Shown here: piece by piece, positions 10,801 through 23,954 of the stretch
How positions within the stretch are numbered: the stretch's first letter is position 1
How the letters are laid out: each line of letters begins with the position of its first letter
Origin: Lycorma delicatula
Taxonomy: Eukaryota > Arthropoda > Insecta > Hemiptera > Fulgoridae
Assembly: GCF_047948215.1 (NCBI RefSeq)
Contig: NC_134460.1
Location: forward strand, 152,673,320 to 152,737,319
Direction: 5' to 3'
DNA length: 64,000 bases
Program-made: the position numbers and the translations under genes
Notes under the pieces: model-generated
The model's input: the letters and a program-made list of their open reading frames with translations, nothing else
What the model was told of the DNA's origin: nothing
Database searches by the model: none

Positions 10801-11239
10801 TTTCTATGATTTTTAATTTTAACCATCCTAATGACAAAGGAAAATAACTAACCGTTGAAAAATTTCTATAAAACTTAAAAACGGCAATGACTTATTTATA
10901 CGAATTATTATACAAAATTTTATGATTTCAACTACACATTCCAGGGATATTTGGGAAAATAGACTCCAACACACATATACACAAACATATTTACAGAATT
11001 GCGGCCAAATGGTTTTGCATTATAACATTTAATGACAGTAAAAACAGAGAGAACTCAGAATTTTAATCCGTACAATACTCATAATAATTGTAGAATGTTA
11101 CGCTACAATTACCAAGAGATTAAAAATAGTTTAATATACTCTTATCAGCGTTATTGTGTTACGTCAGATATTTCTAATGTAAAAAAAATCGAGATACAGA
11201 AGTTTTATTACATTTATATAATGGAATAAATCCAGCTGT

Positions 11240-11243
<4 letters not shown>
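10801..11243. other. Noncoding AT-rich DNA
   Basis: The open frame at 11,032-11,229 has no recognisable motif and is not called. Confidence 0.35.

Positions 11244-11282
<39 letters not shown>
11244..11282. repeat. (AT)n microsatellite
   Basis: About 19 uninterrupted AT units. Confidence 0.95.
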
Positions 11283-11284
<2 letters not shown>

Positions 11285-11309
11285 GTACTTATATTAAATA
11301 ATATATTAA

Positions 11310-12745
11310 TTGGACCAATTGCAATATTTTCCCTTCTAGAGCTATAGCAATATCTAGACGGGAAAGTATTGCAATCGGTCAAATTTGGGCGTAGGCGGTT
11401 TTCTCCGGATCTTGACGTTTTCAATAATAAAGAACCCAAAAAAAACGGATGTAAATTTTCCAGATGTTCATCGTACGTGTGAATGTTCGGTGTCGCACCC
11501 TAAATCACCTTATGTCTCCAGAACTATTGGATCTATTTCGACCAAATTGGTCAGATTACTTATATATATAGAGCATTGACACCAATACATTTTCAACATA
11601 AAGATCAAGGGGGTGAGGCTGTAGAGCAACGTAATTTTTAGCATCTCGAGATTTCGTCTAATTAAGGTCACATTTTTGGTTAGTCACATTTGTAAACAAT
11701 TAAAAAACATTATTTGCAAAAAAATTGTAAAACCACATCCCACCCCAAAAAAAACCTCTAAACTACTTATATGTTGCGACGTCAAGGTGAGCGGTAGAAT
11801 TAAATACATGAATAATATATATATATATATATATTGATTTATTTTTTGTTTTCCCTACATCCCTGGGCCGGACATCCAATTAAGTATACTCGGTCCAGAG
11901 ACGTGTCTTTTGACTCTAAGGCGGTCTTCCCGCCCACCGGTTTTACACCCGGCATGACACGTCAACCGCCCCGGTACTAGATCTTTTCTTGCCTGTCTCT
12001 AATTTCCGCCGACGAGGGCAAAGCCCGGCTATGCCGTTCCCCACCCCGCCGGATCCCCCACAGAAACCGGGTCTCGGTCTTTATGATATTTGCCTCAAAC
12101 CGGTGCGACCAGCACAAGGAGCGTGCGCACCCCCAAAACCAACCACACCGGCCGGGTCTAGGTCTTTTAATTTTATCCCCGCGAAATCTCCCCGGAGTCC
12201 CCGTCCCCTCACCGAAACCTGCACGCCAGGGCATACAGGCTCTCAGAGACGGGGCTGTCCACCTATCCCTATTTACGATTGAACCTAACGATTCCTTCGT
12301 CGCGCCTCCTCTCCCTTAGTGCGAAGAACCGTACCGGCGAAATTGTTAAAAACGTTCTAGTTCTGTTCCCTCCTTAGCGACCACTCTACTATGTTATTCG
12401 CGTTTAAGTTATTGACTGCTATGAATAATATTTAAAGTATAAAAAAGTAATCCCTGATCAACTCGGTACCTGGTGCGTTAAGTCTCGCGGCTACACCGGT
12501 CTAACGACCGTACAAGCGAAATATCTTCTACGTAAGTTGTGAAATTACATTAGTTTAGCTAGTGCCGATCGTTGCCGCTAGTCGCCGCGCGAATTAAATA
12601 CGGTATGTGCCCGCGCTTTAGTTAGAATAATTGATCTAATTAAACGTAAAAAAATATTATATTTAAATAAAACTATAAATATTTTAAATTATGCTGTGTA
12701 TGTAAGCCGTGCATCAGAAACAACCCACAGTTTTCAGCTATTATA
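11310..12745 (+). repeat. Dispersed repeat B, copy 1 (interrupted)
   Basis: The 5' part (11,310-11,818) shares with other copies the TCTAGA..AGCGCTAT-like start, a GGATCTTGACGTTT block and CATCTCGAGATTTCG. The 3' part (12,419-12,745) carries the GTTAAGTCTCGCGGCTACAC and GAATTAAATACGGTATG blocks and ends GCATCAGAAACAACCCACAG. A LINE-B 3' end sits between them. Copies at 41.2, 43.1 and 47.3 kb show the same order. Class unknown; no ORF. Confidence 0.65.
11819..12420 (-). mobile_element. LINE-B 3' end, TSD-flanked insertion in repeat B
   Basis: ATGAATAATAT occurs at 11,808-11,818 and 12,421-12,431, an 11-bp duplication flanking a 602-bp GC-rich insert. Read on the minus strand, the insert ends in the same 3' untranslated block as LINE-B at 6.2-6.4 kb (shared: GACTCGGTCTTTAT / CGACTATGTCGTTCC-like, plus strand). 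The plus-left end is an AT repeat plus a T-rich stretch. The part at 12,100-12,340 may be degraded ORF2 C-terminus, but frames are broken and overlapping open frames on both strands are not called. Confidence 0.65.
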
Positions 12746-14000
12746 TAAATGTACATTCACACGCACAGTCCAATTAACGATTCATAAAGAAATTTAGCGA
12801 TGAAAAACATCGGTTTTTAGTTTTGTATAGGTTGGTTTCGAGCAAAAATAATGAAAGTTTTTTGTTAATTTACTATTTGTAGCTATATATTTATAGATTA
12901 GTTACAACCAAAGACCTAAGCCGTGTTCTTCCTATTATGTTCACTTTCTCTCGTACATTATTAATAGCTTCCATTGAAGTCAACGGTCTTAATTTATATC
13001 GCTCTTAACCGATTGTGTTCGAGATAAAATAAATCAATTTCTCATTTGTAAAAACAGTGTAACCACCAGATAATACTTCACTCTTTATTCGCTACTAAAA
13101 TTGATTAAAAAAATAAAAAAAATATTAATATATCGAAATCTTAATTTTATAAATATATATAGTTAAATATATTATAAATGATAACTGACATAGCGCGTAC
13201 ATTAGACCTGTACACCTTAATATATTCATTTAATTTCTACATTCAAGGAGGATTTTAAATCTTCACGCGTGAATTTATAATTAATGTTCAAAACAATTTT
13301 CTGTTTTTTTTTTTTTGTTTTTAAATCATACTATATCTCAGTGTTAAAGTTAATAATGTATTTTCTACAAAATTGAATTTTGTACATCTACACATATGTC
13401 AATATCGCGTTTAGAATTACCTCTGTTTTCAAGAGTACGAATAGTTTTGTTATTTAGGTCGGGACTAATCGATTTATGTTACAAAAAATAAGATCAGGTT
13501 TTTCTTTTCGCTAAAATATTTTCTCATTGGCAAACAATAATTAAACCATAAACCGCGAAATTTCACATCGTTTACTTGTTTTCACATATCATAACTGACA
13601 GATAGATACTAATTGTTGTGTAACGTAAAATAGTAATGTATGCATTTTTTTAAATTTAAAAATAATTAAATAGCAATTTTCTACAAAAGAAGTTTAACTA
13701 TAAAAAAAAAAAACTTTAATTAAAATATCCTTCTGACATCTGTTGCGACTTCATTTGAAGGAGAAAAAAAAGAAAATTACTATACCAAATATTTGAACGA
13801 TTGAAACAAAATGCGGCTCATAAATTTGCTTTCAAAAGGAATAAAATTAATAACCGTTTGAAGATTTGAAGTTTATGTCAAACCTAAAAATTATCTTAAA
13901 CTAGTTAAGGGACAACATTTTGTTTAAAAGTATTAGACTAAATTTAAATCAATAAGAACCATTTGCAGTAGCGTGCAAATTAATCCGAATACAGATGTTA
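12746..14000. other. AT-rich noncoding DNA
   Basis: Long A/T tracts and no ORF of note. No feature seen. Confidence 0.4.
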
Positions 14001-15062
14001 TTTAATAAAAAGTACTTTATTTAGAAAAAAAATATCATATCTGAATAATCTGCGAATATCTAGTAACTGATTTGTCCTCATTTATTCTTAAACATTTTAA
14101 TTACACGATTTGGCATCGATTTGACAACTGTAGTACACATCTTTTTGATTTATCATCGTAAAACTATAAGGATATTTTATTACTTTAACGAGGTTAATTT
14201 TTTTCGGGACAATTCATTTTTGAGAATTGTTTTTTGACTATTGCCCAAAGATTTTCAATCAGGTTTGTGTCTGGGGAGCGTCCACGGGAGCACTTTCATA
14301 TTTCGTTCTTCGAAACCTTTTTCCACTTTTTTGGCGGTATGGCATATCGGCAAATTTTGTCGGAAGAAATCCGTTGCCTTGTGGGAATTTGTTTGAAAGT
14401 TGTGTCACAAACCTTTCCTTCATGATCTTGATATATCCATCGCTGTTCAACATAAAATCTTTTTCTGTTTAGCCTCCGGAATTGCCGTAAGGTATTACTT
14501 TAGAGGATGATATGTATGAATGTAAATGAAGTGATGTCTTGTCCAGTCTCAGGTCGACCGTTCCTGAGATGTGTAGTTAATTCAAACCCGACCACCAAAC
14601 AACACCGGTATCCACGATCTAGTATTCCAATTCGTATAAAAATAACCGTGTTTAGTAGGATTTGAACCTTAGAACTCTCGGCTTCGAAATCAGCTGATTT
14701 GCTATGACGAGTTAACCAGTAAACCGGCTCGGTGAGCTGAACATACCGTCTGCTGAGAGTAATGAACAAGAGCTTTCAAATGTGAAACAATCCCAAAACA
14801 TTTTTTTTCTGGGGGTGTTTAACCGATTTGGATATGAGCCGGTGATGAATTTTCATCTGATGCTTTTCCTACGTATGGGAACCCTTTCCCCCTGAACGTA
14901 AAAATTTAAGTCGTCAGAAAACATACCATTTTTCCAGTTTTCGATGATCCAGTTAACATGCACTTTGACTCATAAGAACCGCTTTTTCAACATTGCTGGT
15001 GCTATATGTTTCGTTTTATCTAGCCGACGAGCTTTCCGTCCAGCTGCAAGAAATTGGCGTCT
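14001..15062 (-). pseudogene. Tc1-like transposase relic, split by a SINE
   Basis: The minus strand reads RRQFLAAGRKARRLDKTKH (about 15,060-15,005), then MLTGSSKTGK (about 14,960) and FWDCFTFES (about 14,800), like the WGCF block of Tc1 proteins. After the SINE it resumes at MLNSDGYIKIMKERF (14,453-14,408) and FPQGNGFLPTKFADM. It reaches TNLIENLWAIVKKQF (14,270-14,225), the PDLNPIENLW box that carries the catalytic Glu of DD34E transposases. The N-terminal DNA-binding part is missing; stops and frameshifts are present. The tail to about 14,001 is probably the element's 3' noncoding end. Confidence 0.65.
14455..14735 (-). mobile_element. SINE-1, copy 1, in the Tc1-like gene
   Basis: tRNA-headed SINE read on the minus strand, starting CCGAGCCGGTTTACTGG with box A and box B about 50 bp apart. 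It ends in the conserved GGAGGCTAAACAG tail with a short T-rich flank on the plus strand. The flanks read GCTGTTCAACATA (14,442-14,454) and GCTGAACATA (14,736-14,745), a probable TSD with a 3-bp indel. It interrupts the transposase after its FTFES block. It is more diverged than the 22.6 and 28.3 kb copies. Confidence 0.7.
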
Positions 15063-15230
15063 AATCGTTTTTGAGTTATACGAGATACAAACGTACGCAT
15101 ACGTACGTACAGACATCACGCCGAAACTAGTCAAAATGAATTCAGGGATGGTCAAAATGGATATTTCCGTTGAAATCTGAAAACCGAAATTTTTCCCGAT
15201 TACTATACTTTATACAACACGGAAGTAAAA
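15062..15230 (+). repeat. Repeat C, terminal fragment
   Basis: Matches the last about 170 bp of repeat C at 17,340-17,512, with shared CTAATCGTTTTTGAGTTATAC, ACAGAC(G/A)TCACGCCGAAAC and GGAAGTAAAA blocks. It abuts the Tc1-like relic. Confidence 0.65.
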
Positions 15231-16285
15231 AGACTAGCTGTTATGCGTGAATATATGCACTCTAAAATCAGAAATAAGAAACCGTCTGAAAGAGAACGTA
15301 TGAGAAAACGGCATGAACGTTTAATTAATCAAAGTTTGTTCACAGATCAAAATTATCCTGTGTATTATATGTAATGTATATCGGGTCTGAAAGAGTTAAG
15401 ATGAGATATCTCGATTTTTGATAATTTCATTAACGGTGCTACATATCTTGTGCAGAAACTCACATTACCTGTCCTACAGAAGATCATATAACCAACCGTA
15501 TCGTCTAACTTGATGCATACATATAGAATATTAGAATTCCCACTTTCCCTACCTATCTGCCGGACGGCGAAAACTTTTTTTGTCAATTTTCAGACCGATA
15601 TTTTGTGTCAAAAAATGTTTTCAACATCATGATACTACCGCGCATCAGCAGGTGCATCAGTTACAACAAGAAGTATTTCAATCGAAATAGTAGTAAAAAC
15701 GTTATGCGCGAAAACAAACATAAACAAATATATACGGGTGAATACATAAACCCCTTTTTTGAAGTCCGTTAAAAAATAAAATATAAATATAAAATTGAAA
15801 TTAAGAGATAGTTAGATGAAGTTAAGTAAATGTTTTATTATTTTAATGTTTAGATATGGTATTTCTATATTAAATAAACACAAACCAGTGATTGTAAACT
15901 GAATATAAAAAATTATGAATACGTTAACAAAATAAAAACTTTTTTTTTATAATTAAGGCTCAAAAAATTAATATTTTTTATTTACTTTTTATATGCTTTA
16001 AATATGGTATTTTAATAATTAAGATTTTTTTTTTTATAATTCATAATTGTTCCAATCGATCTCGTAAGTCCGATGCTTTCGAACCGATGTTTCGTACTGC
16101 CCAGCCTGTAGCACGAACTATATCTTCGTACTTTGCACAATAATTATTTCTTGAGAAAAAAATAATAATATTGCGCTTGAAAATAAATGTACTCCCTAAT
16201 ACATTTATTATCAATACCTACCGATTAAAAAGTAAATTCTTGAAAAATTTCACCGACAAAAACATATTTTTTTTTGTTTTTTTTG
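15231..16285. other. AT-rich noncoding DNA
   Basis: Poly-T tracts near 15,940 and 16,027. The minus open frame at 15,365-15,586 has no motif. Nothing supported. Confidence 0.4.
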
Positions 16286-17512
16286 AGATGGCGGGTATCG
16301 ACTGCTTTGGTCATTTTACTCGATGAGAATGGAAATTTGAAGCGGATGAAAATGCTACGTCTGACCGGGATTTGAACCCGGAACATCCGGATAAAAGGCT
16401 GAGATGCTACTAGTACGCCACGGAGATTGGCGGAAAACGAAACCCTTTTTCATCAAGAAAGGAAGAAAGTCCTCTACGGAAATTTTCCCACTTTAATACC
16501 TTTTCAATTTTATGATGTCTGATTTATGGTTTCTTTAACTGTTCAGTTTTCTGCGAAGCAAAAGGGATTTTTGTTACTAAATCTGTAGATTTTGGATATG
16601 ATATGATTATCTCCTAGTCGATTATTGTGTAATATTGCATTTTTCCAAATTTATTACAAATTAATGTTAATATTCTTCTACTTATCCATTATTTTGTTTG
16701 CATATGTTTTGTTGTGCATATAAGTGTGCGTGTGTGTTACACGAAAACATTATTTAAAGTTATTTTTATTTTCTGAAATCTAATTTTTTAACCCAAATCA
16801 CTTGTTTTTTATATTTAAAAACTCTGACTTGGACAACACATGACTTCTTTCTACACCTATTAAATTATATTTACACCCTTTTAAAAGTACATAAAATATT
16901 ATTTCATTAAAAACTTCTGATATTTTATCATAGTTTTTTTTTTTATATTGAATTATTATTCATCGTAAGTTTTTTTTACAATGACAGTTTAATAATTATT
17001 AGTAAATCAATATATTTAAATTAAAAAAAAAAAAACAGATGAAAAAAAAGGAGATAAATCTGATTTGAACTGATGTGCCATTCCCTAAGATCCAAATATT
17101 TCATTAATAAGATTCTGTTTGGCTTAACTCTGGAACCGATGAAAATAAGTACCACTTATGCTACATCGTTAAAAAGCTCTTAATAGGGCCTATTACTTCA
17201 GTTAAGATAAAGTCCAAAATCAAAATTGTTTTGGATTTTGGGGATTTTTGGATACTTTTGGTTCAGTCGATTGCAATCAAAAGGGGAGGTGCACAACTAC
17301 ATGTTACAGCAGTCCTAAATCCAAAATTTCAACATACGTCGGCTAATCGTTTTTGAGTTATACAAGGTACATATGTACGTACAGACGTCACGCCGAAACC
17401 GGTGAAAATGGATTCAGGGATGGTTAGAATGGATATTTCCGTTGAAATCTGGAAACCGACATTTTTCGCGAACACTATACTGCCTTTACTTTGTACAAGG
17501 AAGTAAAAACTT
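16286..17512 (+). repeat. Repeat C, copy 1, with SINE-2 head
   Basis: The roughly 1.2 kb pairs with 62,697-63,502 along most of its length. It begins with a tRNA-like SINE-2 head (16,310-16,440). It continues through a T-rich middle with a GTTCGAATC-like patch near 17,065. It ends in the block with CACGCCGAAACCGG and GGAAGTAAAA. It may be a composite of SINE-2 and another nonautonomous element. No ORF. Confidence 0.6.
16360..16440 (-). mobile_element. SINE-2 tRNA-related head
   Basis: The minus strand reads TGGCGTACTAGTAGC (box A-like), then CGGGTTCAAATCCCGG, a perfect B box inside a T-arm-like stem. It has no acceptor stem closing as a tRNA would, continues into repeat C, and recurs at 58.7 and 62.8 kb, so it is a SINE and not a tRNA gene. 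Confidence 0.6.
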
Positions 17513-19124
17513 GTTTTTAATTTTATACATTTAGTTGTTATCAATCGGAGCGTGTTAAAAATCTTTTTTATAACAAATATTATTTTAATTTTATCTAAAA
17601 TTATTTAATAAATATTAATTTATTACGGCGTTAAGAACAACGTATTATGCAGCTATTTGTTGTTAATTTTGGAGAATTTTTTATTAAAAACAAAATATTT
17701 AATTTATCCGTACAAATATATTTTTAAATTTGCGCAAAGAAACACGAAATTTACCTAATTACTACTGATACTGATAACTACGACCATTTTTTTTACGAAT
17801 CGATCGGCAGTGTTCCAGGTCAAGATAAAATTATGTATAATGTTTATCCTGGATTCCAGCGGGGCTTGATGCTGAAGATGCATTACGTTTTTTCTGAGAT
17901 GATGTGGTCCCATTTAGTTCAAGATGAAGACCGTTACATGATGCTTTTTCTCTGCTTAATATTGCAGCTGAAGTTAAAGATTACGTGAAGCTACAGTATG
18001 TAGTTTTATAGACGTCTCTCGTTTATTTATTAAGTAGATACTGTTACTTAAAATTTTCACGTAGTATATATAGAAACTAATACGGTGTTTCATAAACACG
18101 TTTATTTTCTCTAACCAGTTTTCCAGCTACCGCCGGGTCGTGTTTCTGTACGTGTAAATTAGCAACTGCAATCTTCGCTACCGGCTTGCCAGTTCTGACG
18201 TAGCTGCAAACGGTCATAAATATATACTGATTCCGTAAATATATTTCATAAATATATACCTAATTCACTTTCCCGTCCTATAACACTCCACTCGATAAGT
18301 TAAATGTCGACAACTGACATACGCATATAATGATCTAGGATTAATTTGACATTTTAATAAGGGAAGACAGACCAATCGCGCATTAACCATTTTTATGCAT
18401 AAAACGATCTTAATTTCGTCTAAGTACGATAATATAATCTCTGAACTTTATTGTTTAAACTCGATAAACCGACAAACCTTTTATCTGTTTTATTTAACCC
18501 TACCGAAATGTAAGCATAGTAATAGTACTGTTAATATTATTTAAATAATACATTACATTGGCATTAAAAATCGAGAGCCTGTAACGGCATAAAATTCCTC
18601 TATTTTTTTTTAAATTTCCATCTTAATACAGATGTATAATTTGTTTTTGTTACGGTAGCCTAATAGTATCGTTTATTTAACGTACACCAATTTTTTTACC
18701 ACATTTCAGGGGATATATTTATTTAAAAGATTCCAAATCACTACACTAAAATTAAATTATTTTATTACTAGCCGACCCCGACTTCGACCCCGTTCGAATC
18801 CTAATGTCTGTAATAGTATTAAGTATTTTAGAGAGATATTCATTAATGAAAAAAAAGATAACAGTTTTACCTAATTATATTTCAATATAATGAAGTAAAA
18901 GGATTAATACGTTTACATATTATATATATATATACATCGTTCGTATCAAGAAGCATAGTGCTTCTACACTTTTTATTTTTATAAAAAATTTCAAAAACTT
19001 ACGCCTGACAAAATGTAAAAGAAAACAATAAGTATAATAAATGTTAACGTAAACAACGTGCTATTTATACTAGACAATACGCAATTTATTACAGTTTTTA
19101 GTTCAATTTTTTCCGCTAGATGGT
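17513..19124. other. Noncoding DNA
   Basis: No ORF or clear repeat recognised. A TA run lies near 18,921-18,935. The segment 17,780-18,000 is less AT-rich but encodes nothing I recognise. Confidence 0.35.
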
Positions 19125-19228
19125 AGCACCCAAGAACAGCTGCGCGTAGCCTCCCGGCGCATCACGTGGTCCGATCATAGCAGCTAAAATAAAAATGTGA
19201 CCGCGTACAACAAGAAAACCAACGCACC
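19125..19228 (+). repeat. Repeat D, copy 1
   Basis: Shares GCGCGTAGC..CCCGGCG..CACGTGGTCCG and AGCTAAAATAAAAATGTGA with the copies at 21.1 and 58.4 kb. Unclassified. Confidence 0.55.
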
Positions 19229-21061
19229 TTGTTTTTTATTGGAGAGATTATACTAAATGTAAATAGAATTTTTAACAGTAGGATTAACTTGTTACATACT
19301 AACTCACTTACTGTGTTTGTACTTGCTTTTACCCCTAGTTACTTATACCTGACTTTCACTAGAATGAATAATTACCAGTTTTAGTATGATATCCCGTTGT
19401 TTATATTTTCTCATAAGATAAACTATTTAAGAAAGATTAATTTTTAAAAAAACTAAAAAAAAATTGTGTGCTGTTCAAATAATATTGCAATAAATATTTT
19501 AACATAACAATATTAACAACCGTATATAAATAATAATCATATAAGCATAATGATAATAATAAACCGTATTAACAATAATCCACCATATAAACGCAATATT
19601 TATATTTGGTCGATTATTTTTCTATGAATATACGTAAGCCTAATTATTAGATAATGTAAATACTTGCGTGCAAAAATAGGCGTGCTTAAGAGCAAACAGA
19701 AAAAACCTTTATGATCGGCACAACAGAAAAAAAACTACCGTAAAGAAATATATACAGTACCATAAGTTCTTATACTAGGCATTCATACTATTGACGTAAA
19801 TTTGCTTATGTGAATTTTTCCCGTATTACCGTCCCGTAAAATTTATTAACTACGATTTGGATTTACAAGCACATTTCGTCGATGATAATTGGTGAATTCA
19901 AACACATCTTTTTACCTCGTGAATTAATATATTAAATCTTTAAATACCGTTGTTTTTCGTTAAATAATTGACATTAACGTAACTTGCGGTTAAAAAATCT
20001 TTCTAAATACCACGGTACTGAAGGATAAGTCATAATTATTTCAAAGTTTTCAAATTTAATCCTTGTCCTGTTGATCGTGCTAAAATAAAACTTAAAAAAT
20101 AAATATCGCAAACAAAAAATTCCTTTATAGAAGCTTATAAATCAAACTTAACGATCAACTACAAACATATCAACGCGGGAACGAAACTATGCAGTTAAAA
20201 AAGTCACAATAATAACGTAAGGTACTGATAAGCTACAGTCACATCGAATCTATAATCTCTGAATTGTGCTTAAAGAAAGTTTCTTCATTTTAAATCATAC
20301 AATAGAATAAAAATATCTGCACCGTAAATCAGAAAAATTAAAGTTTAAACTCGACAATCGAACAAGAAATAAAACGTATTTTAAAGAGATATGATTAAAT
20401 CTCTAATAACACAAAATAAATGTAGGCGAAACCGATTGCGTTACCCTCACTTAGCACTCGTTCACGGGCTCATATTCACGATGTATTTTACAAAACTCAT
20501 TTGGGAGAACGGTTCGCTCGAAAGTAAATGAAACAAAGAAAATTACTGAATAAAAGAGCGTAACGTTTACAAGAATCCTGCAATCACTCGTAGTGTGAAT
20601 TATTATGAAATATACACAGAATAAATAAAAGATGTTCGTTCCATTAAAAAAAAAACTTCAGTAGTCTGTACTTTATATAAAAAACAAGAGACAATTTGTT
20701 GATTGCCATAATATTTCAAATAAGTGAACGAGGGATTTTAAAAGGTTCAATTTCACGGATGGAAATATTTTTCAGCAGTTTCATCAGTGTAAAACAAGCT
20801 CAAGGGAATATTTTTACGATACATACAAACATAAGACCGTAAATATATTTCAATTTAGTTCTACCTTTTATCTTATAACCGAATAAAACTTTTATGTGAA
20901 ATATAGCTTTTGTTATTTTATTTTTTATAGAAATATTTATTTTTTTAAATTTATTTCTTTATAAGTTCAAGTAAAAACAATGATGAATAATAATATTGTA
21001 AAGTCAATGGAATAGCTATAAAAAAATTCTAACATGTAGAATAGATAATATTTTCCATAAA
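19229..21061. other. AT-rich noncoding DNA
   Basis: Nothing recognised on either strand. Confidence 0.4.
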
Positions 21062-21262
21062 AAAAGATGTTGAGAGGATCTGTTTGTTTGTTGTATGTGC
21101 TCACATTTTTATTCTAGCTGCTATTGGCGCAGAGCGATTAAGTGATGCGCCGGACAGTTGCGCACAGCGCACGAACGATTTATACTTCTTTCGAACGATT
21201 TAGACTTCTTTATGCGAACGATTTATCTAAAATTATATTGTGTTTTGGGGATAAAAAAGGAA
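21062..21262 (-). repeat. Repeat D, copy 2
   Basis: Reverse-complement match to 58,392-58,592. Both run from a CCCCAAAACACAA block through TTTAGATAAATCGTTCGCATA to the GTGAGCACAT end. This copy repeats its CGAACGATTTA unit three times (about 21,171-21,227), which the 58 kb copy does not. Confidence 0.6.
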
Positions 21263-21354
21263 AACAATGGGGTTAGAGCTGTGGTAAACAATCACAACTC
21301 AACAAATAGCAAAAATTGTTCATGATTTTGAAGCTTTTCGTTGTAAAGTTTTTG

Positions 21355-21381
21355 TTGATGTTAGTAGCGTACTAACATCAA
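21355..21381. other. Perfect 12-bp stem-loop
   Basis: TTGATGTTAGTA, loop GCG, then its exact reverse complement. The context is unannotated; function unknown. Confidence 0.7.
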
Positions 21382-22595
21382 GTTAGCGTAACTTTATTGG
21401 TTTGCTTGGCACTTCTCCCGCCAAGCAAAAGACCTAAAGCAAACAACCGGCAAAACCATTTAACAAAATCAGGAGTAATGAAACAAACCTTGTAATATTT
21501 TCGCGGCAGGTCGCAGGCTATTCTTTTTCTACTCAAATCTAATCAACGTTAACGAAAAACAAAGTTATGTCGATTCCACCCGTGCTCATGAGTTCTGTAT
21601 AGAATGACAATGAATACCGGGGTTGAATCCGTTTGTAAAAAAAATACTGTTAGAAAATTTGCATCGAAGTCAGCGATGAGAAACTGATAATTGTAAGATT
21701 ATCTTAAGAGATTAAAGACTGGAAAAGCAAGACTGTGTCAAAATAAAATTTAAAAAATCAACTAACATAATTATAGATAATACCGCCAAGCTTTACTTCA
21801 GAAAAATTGTTCAACCAATAAATCTTTTTCCATTCCTCAGAAGTCTTGATCCAGGATAACAGTGCGTTCCCTTCACAAAAAATAATCCTTGTTCCAAGAC
21901 GAACGTGATGCAACAAATGTTAAGCGAAAGTGAGATTTTGTTAAAATAAAATGGTATGAAGCTTTTTCCATTTAAATAGATAGTTTTAGATTGATCTTAA
22001 AATATACGACTACAGTTAATGGAAAGCCAATAATGTTGATTTCTTAACCCACTTCCCCCGCGCCGACGACAATTTATACTCGATAACATGTTATCACCAA
22101 CTGTTAAGGTTATCTATAAAAACTGTCAGGTTTAGAAGTCTAGTTAGGTACTAAAATAATAGCTGATATTTAAAATTTCCAAAAAGATGAACGATAAATC
22201 TTTGAATTTTAGAAATTATACATATATTAAAATAAAATTTATAGAAAGATTACTACCACAGAAACAAAGAAAATGTTATGTCAGTTTTTTCTTGAAAAGT
22301 ATTGTTATTTTATATGAAAATAGGTTTTAAACTGATATGCTGCAAAAATAACAAATACTATAAATACTACAAAAATTTGAAATAAAGAACATAATTTTTA
22401 ATTTTTTGAAAAATTAAGTATCGTAAAAACAGGTACTTCATGCATATCTTATTTTATAAAAGTCTAAGATTTTTATAAAAACACGCTTAATTCCAAAGCT
22501 CTAGTAGACCGATTTTAACGATTTGTGTTTTGTTCTAAACGTTTTCACGAGTATATTTTTAAAAAATTCTTAAGATGTCACTTTTCTCGTAAAAC
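21382..22595. other. AT-rich noncoding DNA
   Basis: No gene or known repeat seen. Confidence 0.4.
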
Positions 22596-22610
22596 CAGGA
22601 AACTCAACCT

Positions 22611-22898
22611 TTCTTTCTTTTCTGTTTAGCCTCCGGTAACTACCGTTTAGATAATACTTCAGAGGATGATATGTATGAGTGTAAATGAAGTGTAGTCTTG
22701 TACATTCTCAGTTCGACCATTCCTGAGATGTGTGGTTAATTGAAACCCAACCACCAAAGAACACCGGTATCCACGATCTAGTATTCAAGTCCGTGTAAAA
22801 ATTTTCTAAACTTTACTAGGACTTGAACGCTGGAACTCTCGACTTCCAAATCAGCTGATTTGGGAAGACGCGTTCACCACTAGACCAACCCGGTGGGT
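22611..22898 (-). mobile_element. SINE-1, copy 2, full length with perfect TSD
   Basis: CAGGAAACTCAACCT occurs at 22,596-22,610 and 22,899-22,913, a perfect 15-bp TSD around a 288-bp element. On the minus strand it starts GACCCACCGGGTTGGTCTAG. Box A is TGGTCTAGTGG, and the B box is GTTCAAGTCC about 50 bp on. A body of about 170 bp follows and ends CGGAGGCTAAACAG. The T-rich run 22,611-22,622 is the tail. It was probably transcribed by RNA polymerase III and copied by a LINE. Confidence 0.85.
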
Positions 22899-22913
22899 CA
22901 GGAAACTCAACCT

Positions 22914-23346
22914 AATTCCTTTAAATGTTTTGAAAATATAAATTAGGACTATTTTAGCAAAATTTACGGTCCAGAACAGAACTACTACAAGATTTTGGCG
23001 TCAAAACGTAAAATTTTTCACAAACTTTCTTAAAACGTGTAGAATTGATAAGGCTTTTATTCTTCCTGTTTCTAATTACACAATTAAGTGCCGTTCGTAA
23101 ACTGTAAGCACTCACTCCTTTCTATCGATCAATCAATTTCCATCATTTCATCCGATATTCACATGCCAACTAAATCAGTGGCACTAAGCTAAGAAATCGT
23201 ATAGTAATTGGTACATTAATTTTCGTTCCGGAAAAGTTGTGAAAGAAATGTGTTCTTTTCAGAATTTTACTTTTTTTCTTTAAAGCATCTTATTTTCAAA
23301 GCACAAACTATTCTTTTCAAAATTACATCACTAAAAGTAATTTAAC
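22914..23346. other. Noncoding DNA
   Basis: No feature recognised. Confidence 0.4.
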
Positions 23347-23521
<175 letters not shown>

Positions 23522-23954
23522 AACACGATGAATATTAATGGTTTATAAATAATGTTTGTACCAAAAATGTAAAGTTTAATTGTTCGTGAAATTCAATTTT
23601 ATGGGATTTATAAATAGGTTCCGAATGCGGTAATTGATTACGTAAAGGTTGAATTTCCGCTAAAACATTTATATGTAATATAATATATATCACTTAACAG
23701 TGGATTTGGGAATTTTAACGGATGTAATGTTCCAACTCGGTGAACAATTTTTGAACTACACCTATTAAAGTGTTTTTCGATATGAAAACAACATATATAA
23801 AAATAACTAGGAATAAAACTTAAGTTGAATACCATTCACTGTACGATTACATATTAGATTACAATTACAAACAAACTTATATAATACGGCCTTATGAGGG
23901 GTGATAAAAAAACAGCTAACAACATAGTTGTAGGAAAGTCTGTCCTACAACTGT

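Noticed and set aside
11977..12319. Three overlapping Pro/Arg-rich open frames
   Set aside because: Both-strand frames in the GC-rich LINE-B tail; composition effect.
16370..16440. Possible tRNA gene
   Set aside because: B box and T-arm are good, but no acceptor stem closes and the sequence continues into a multi-copy repeat; it is a SINE head.
22830..22898. Possible tRNA gene in SINE-1 head
   Set aside because: TSD-bounded 288-bp SINE; same head in five copies.
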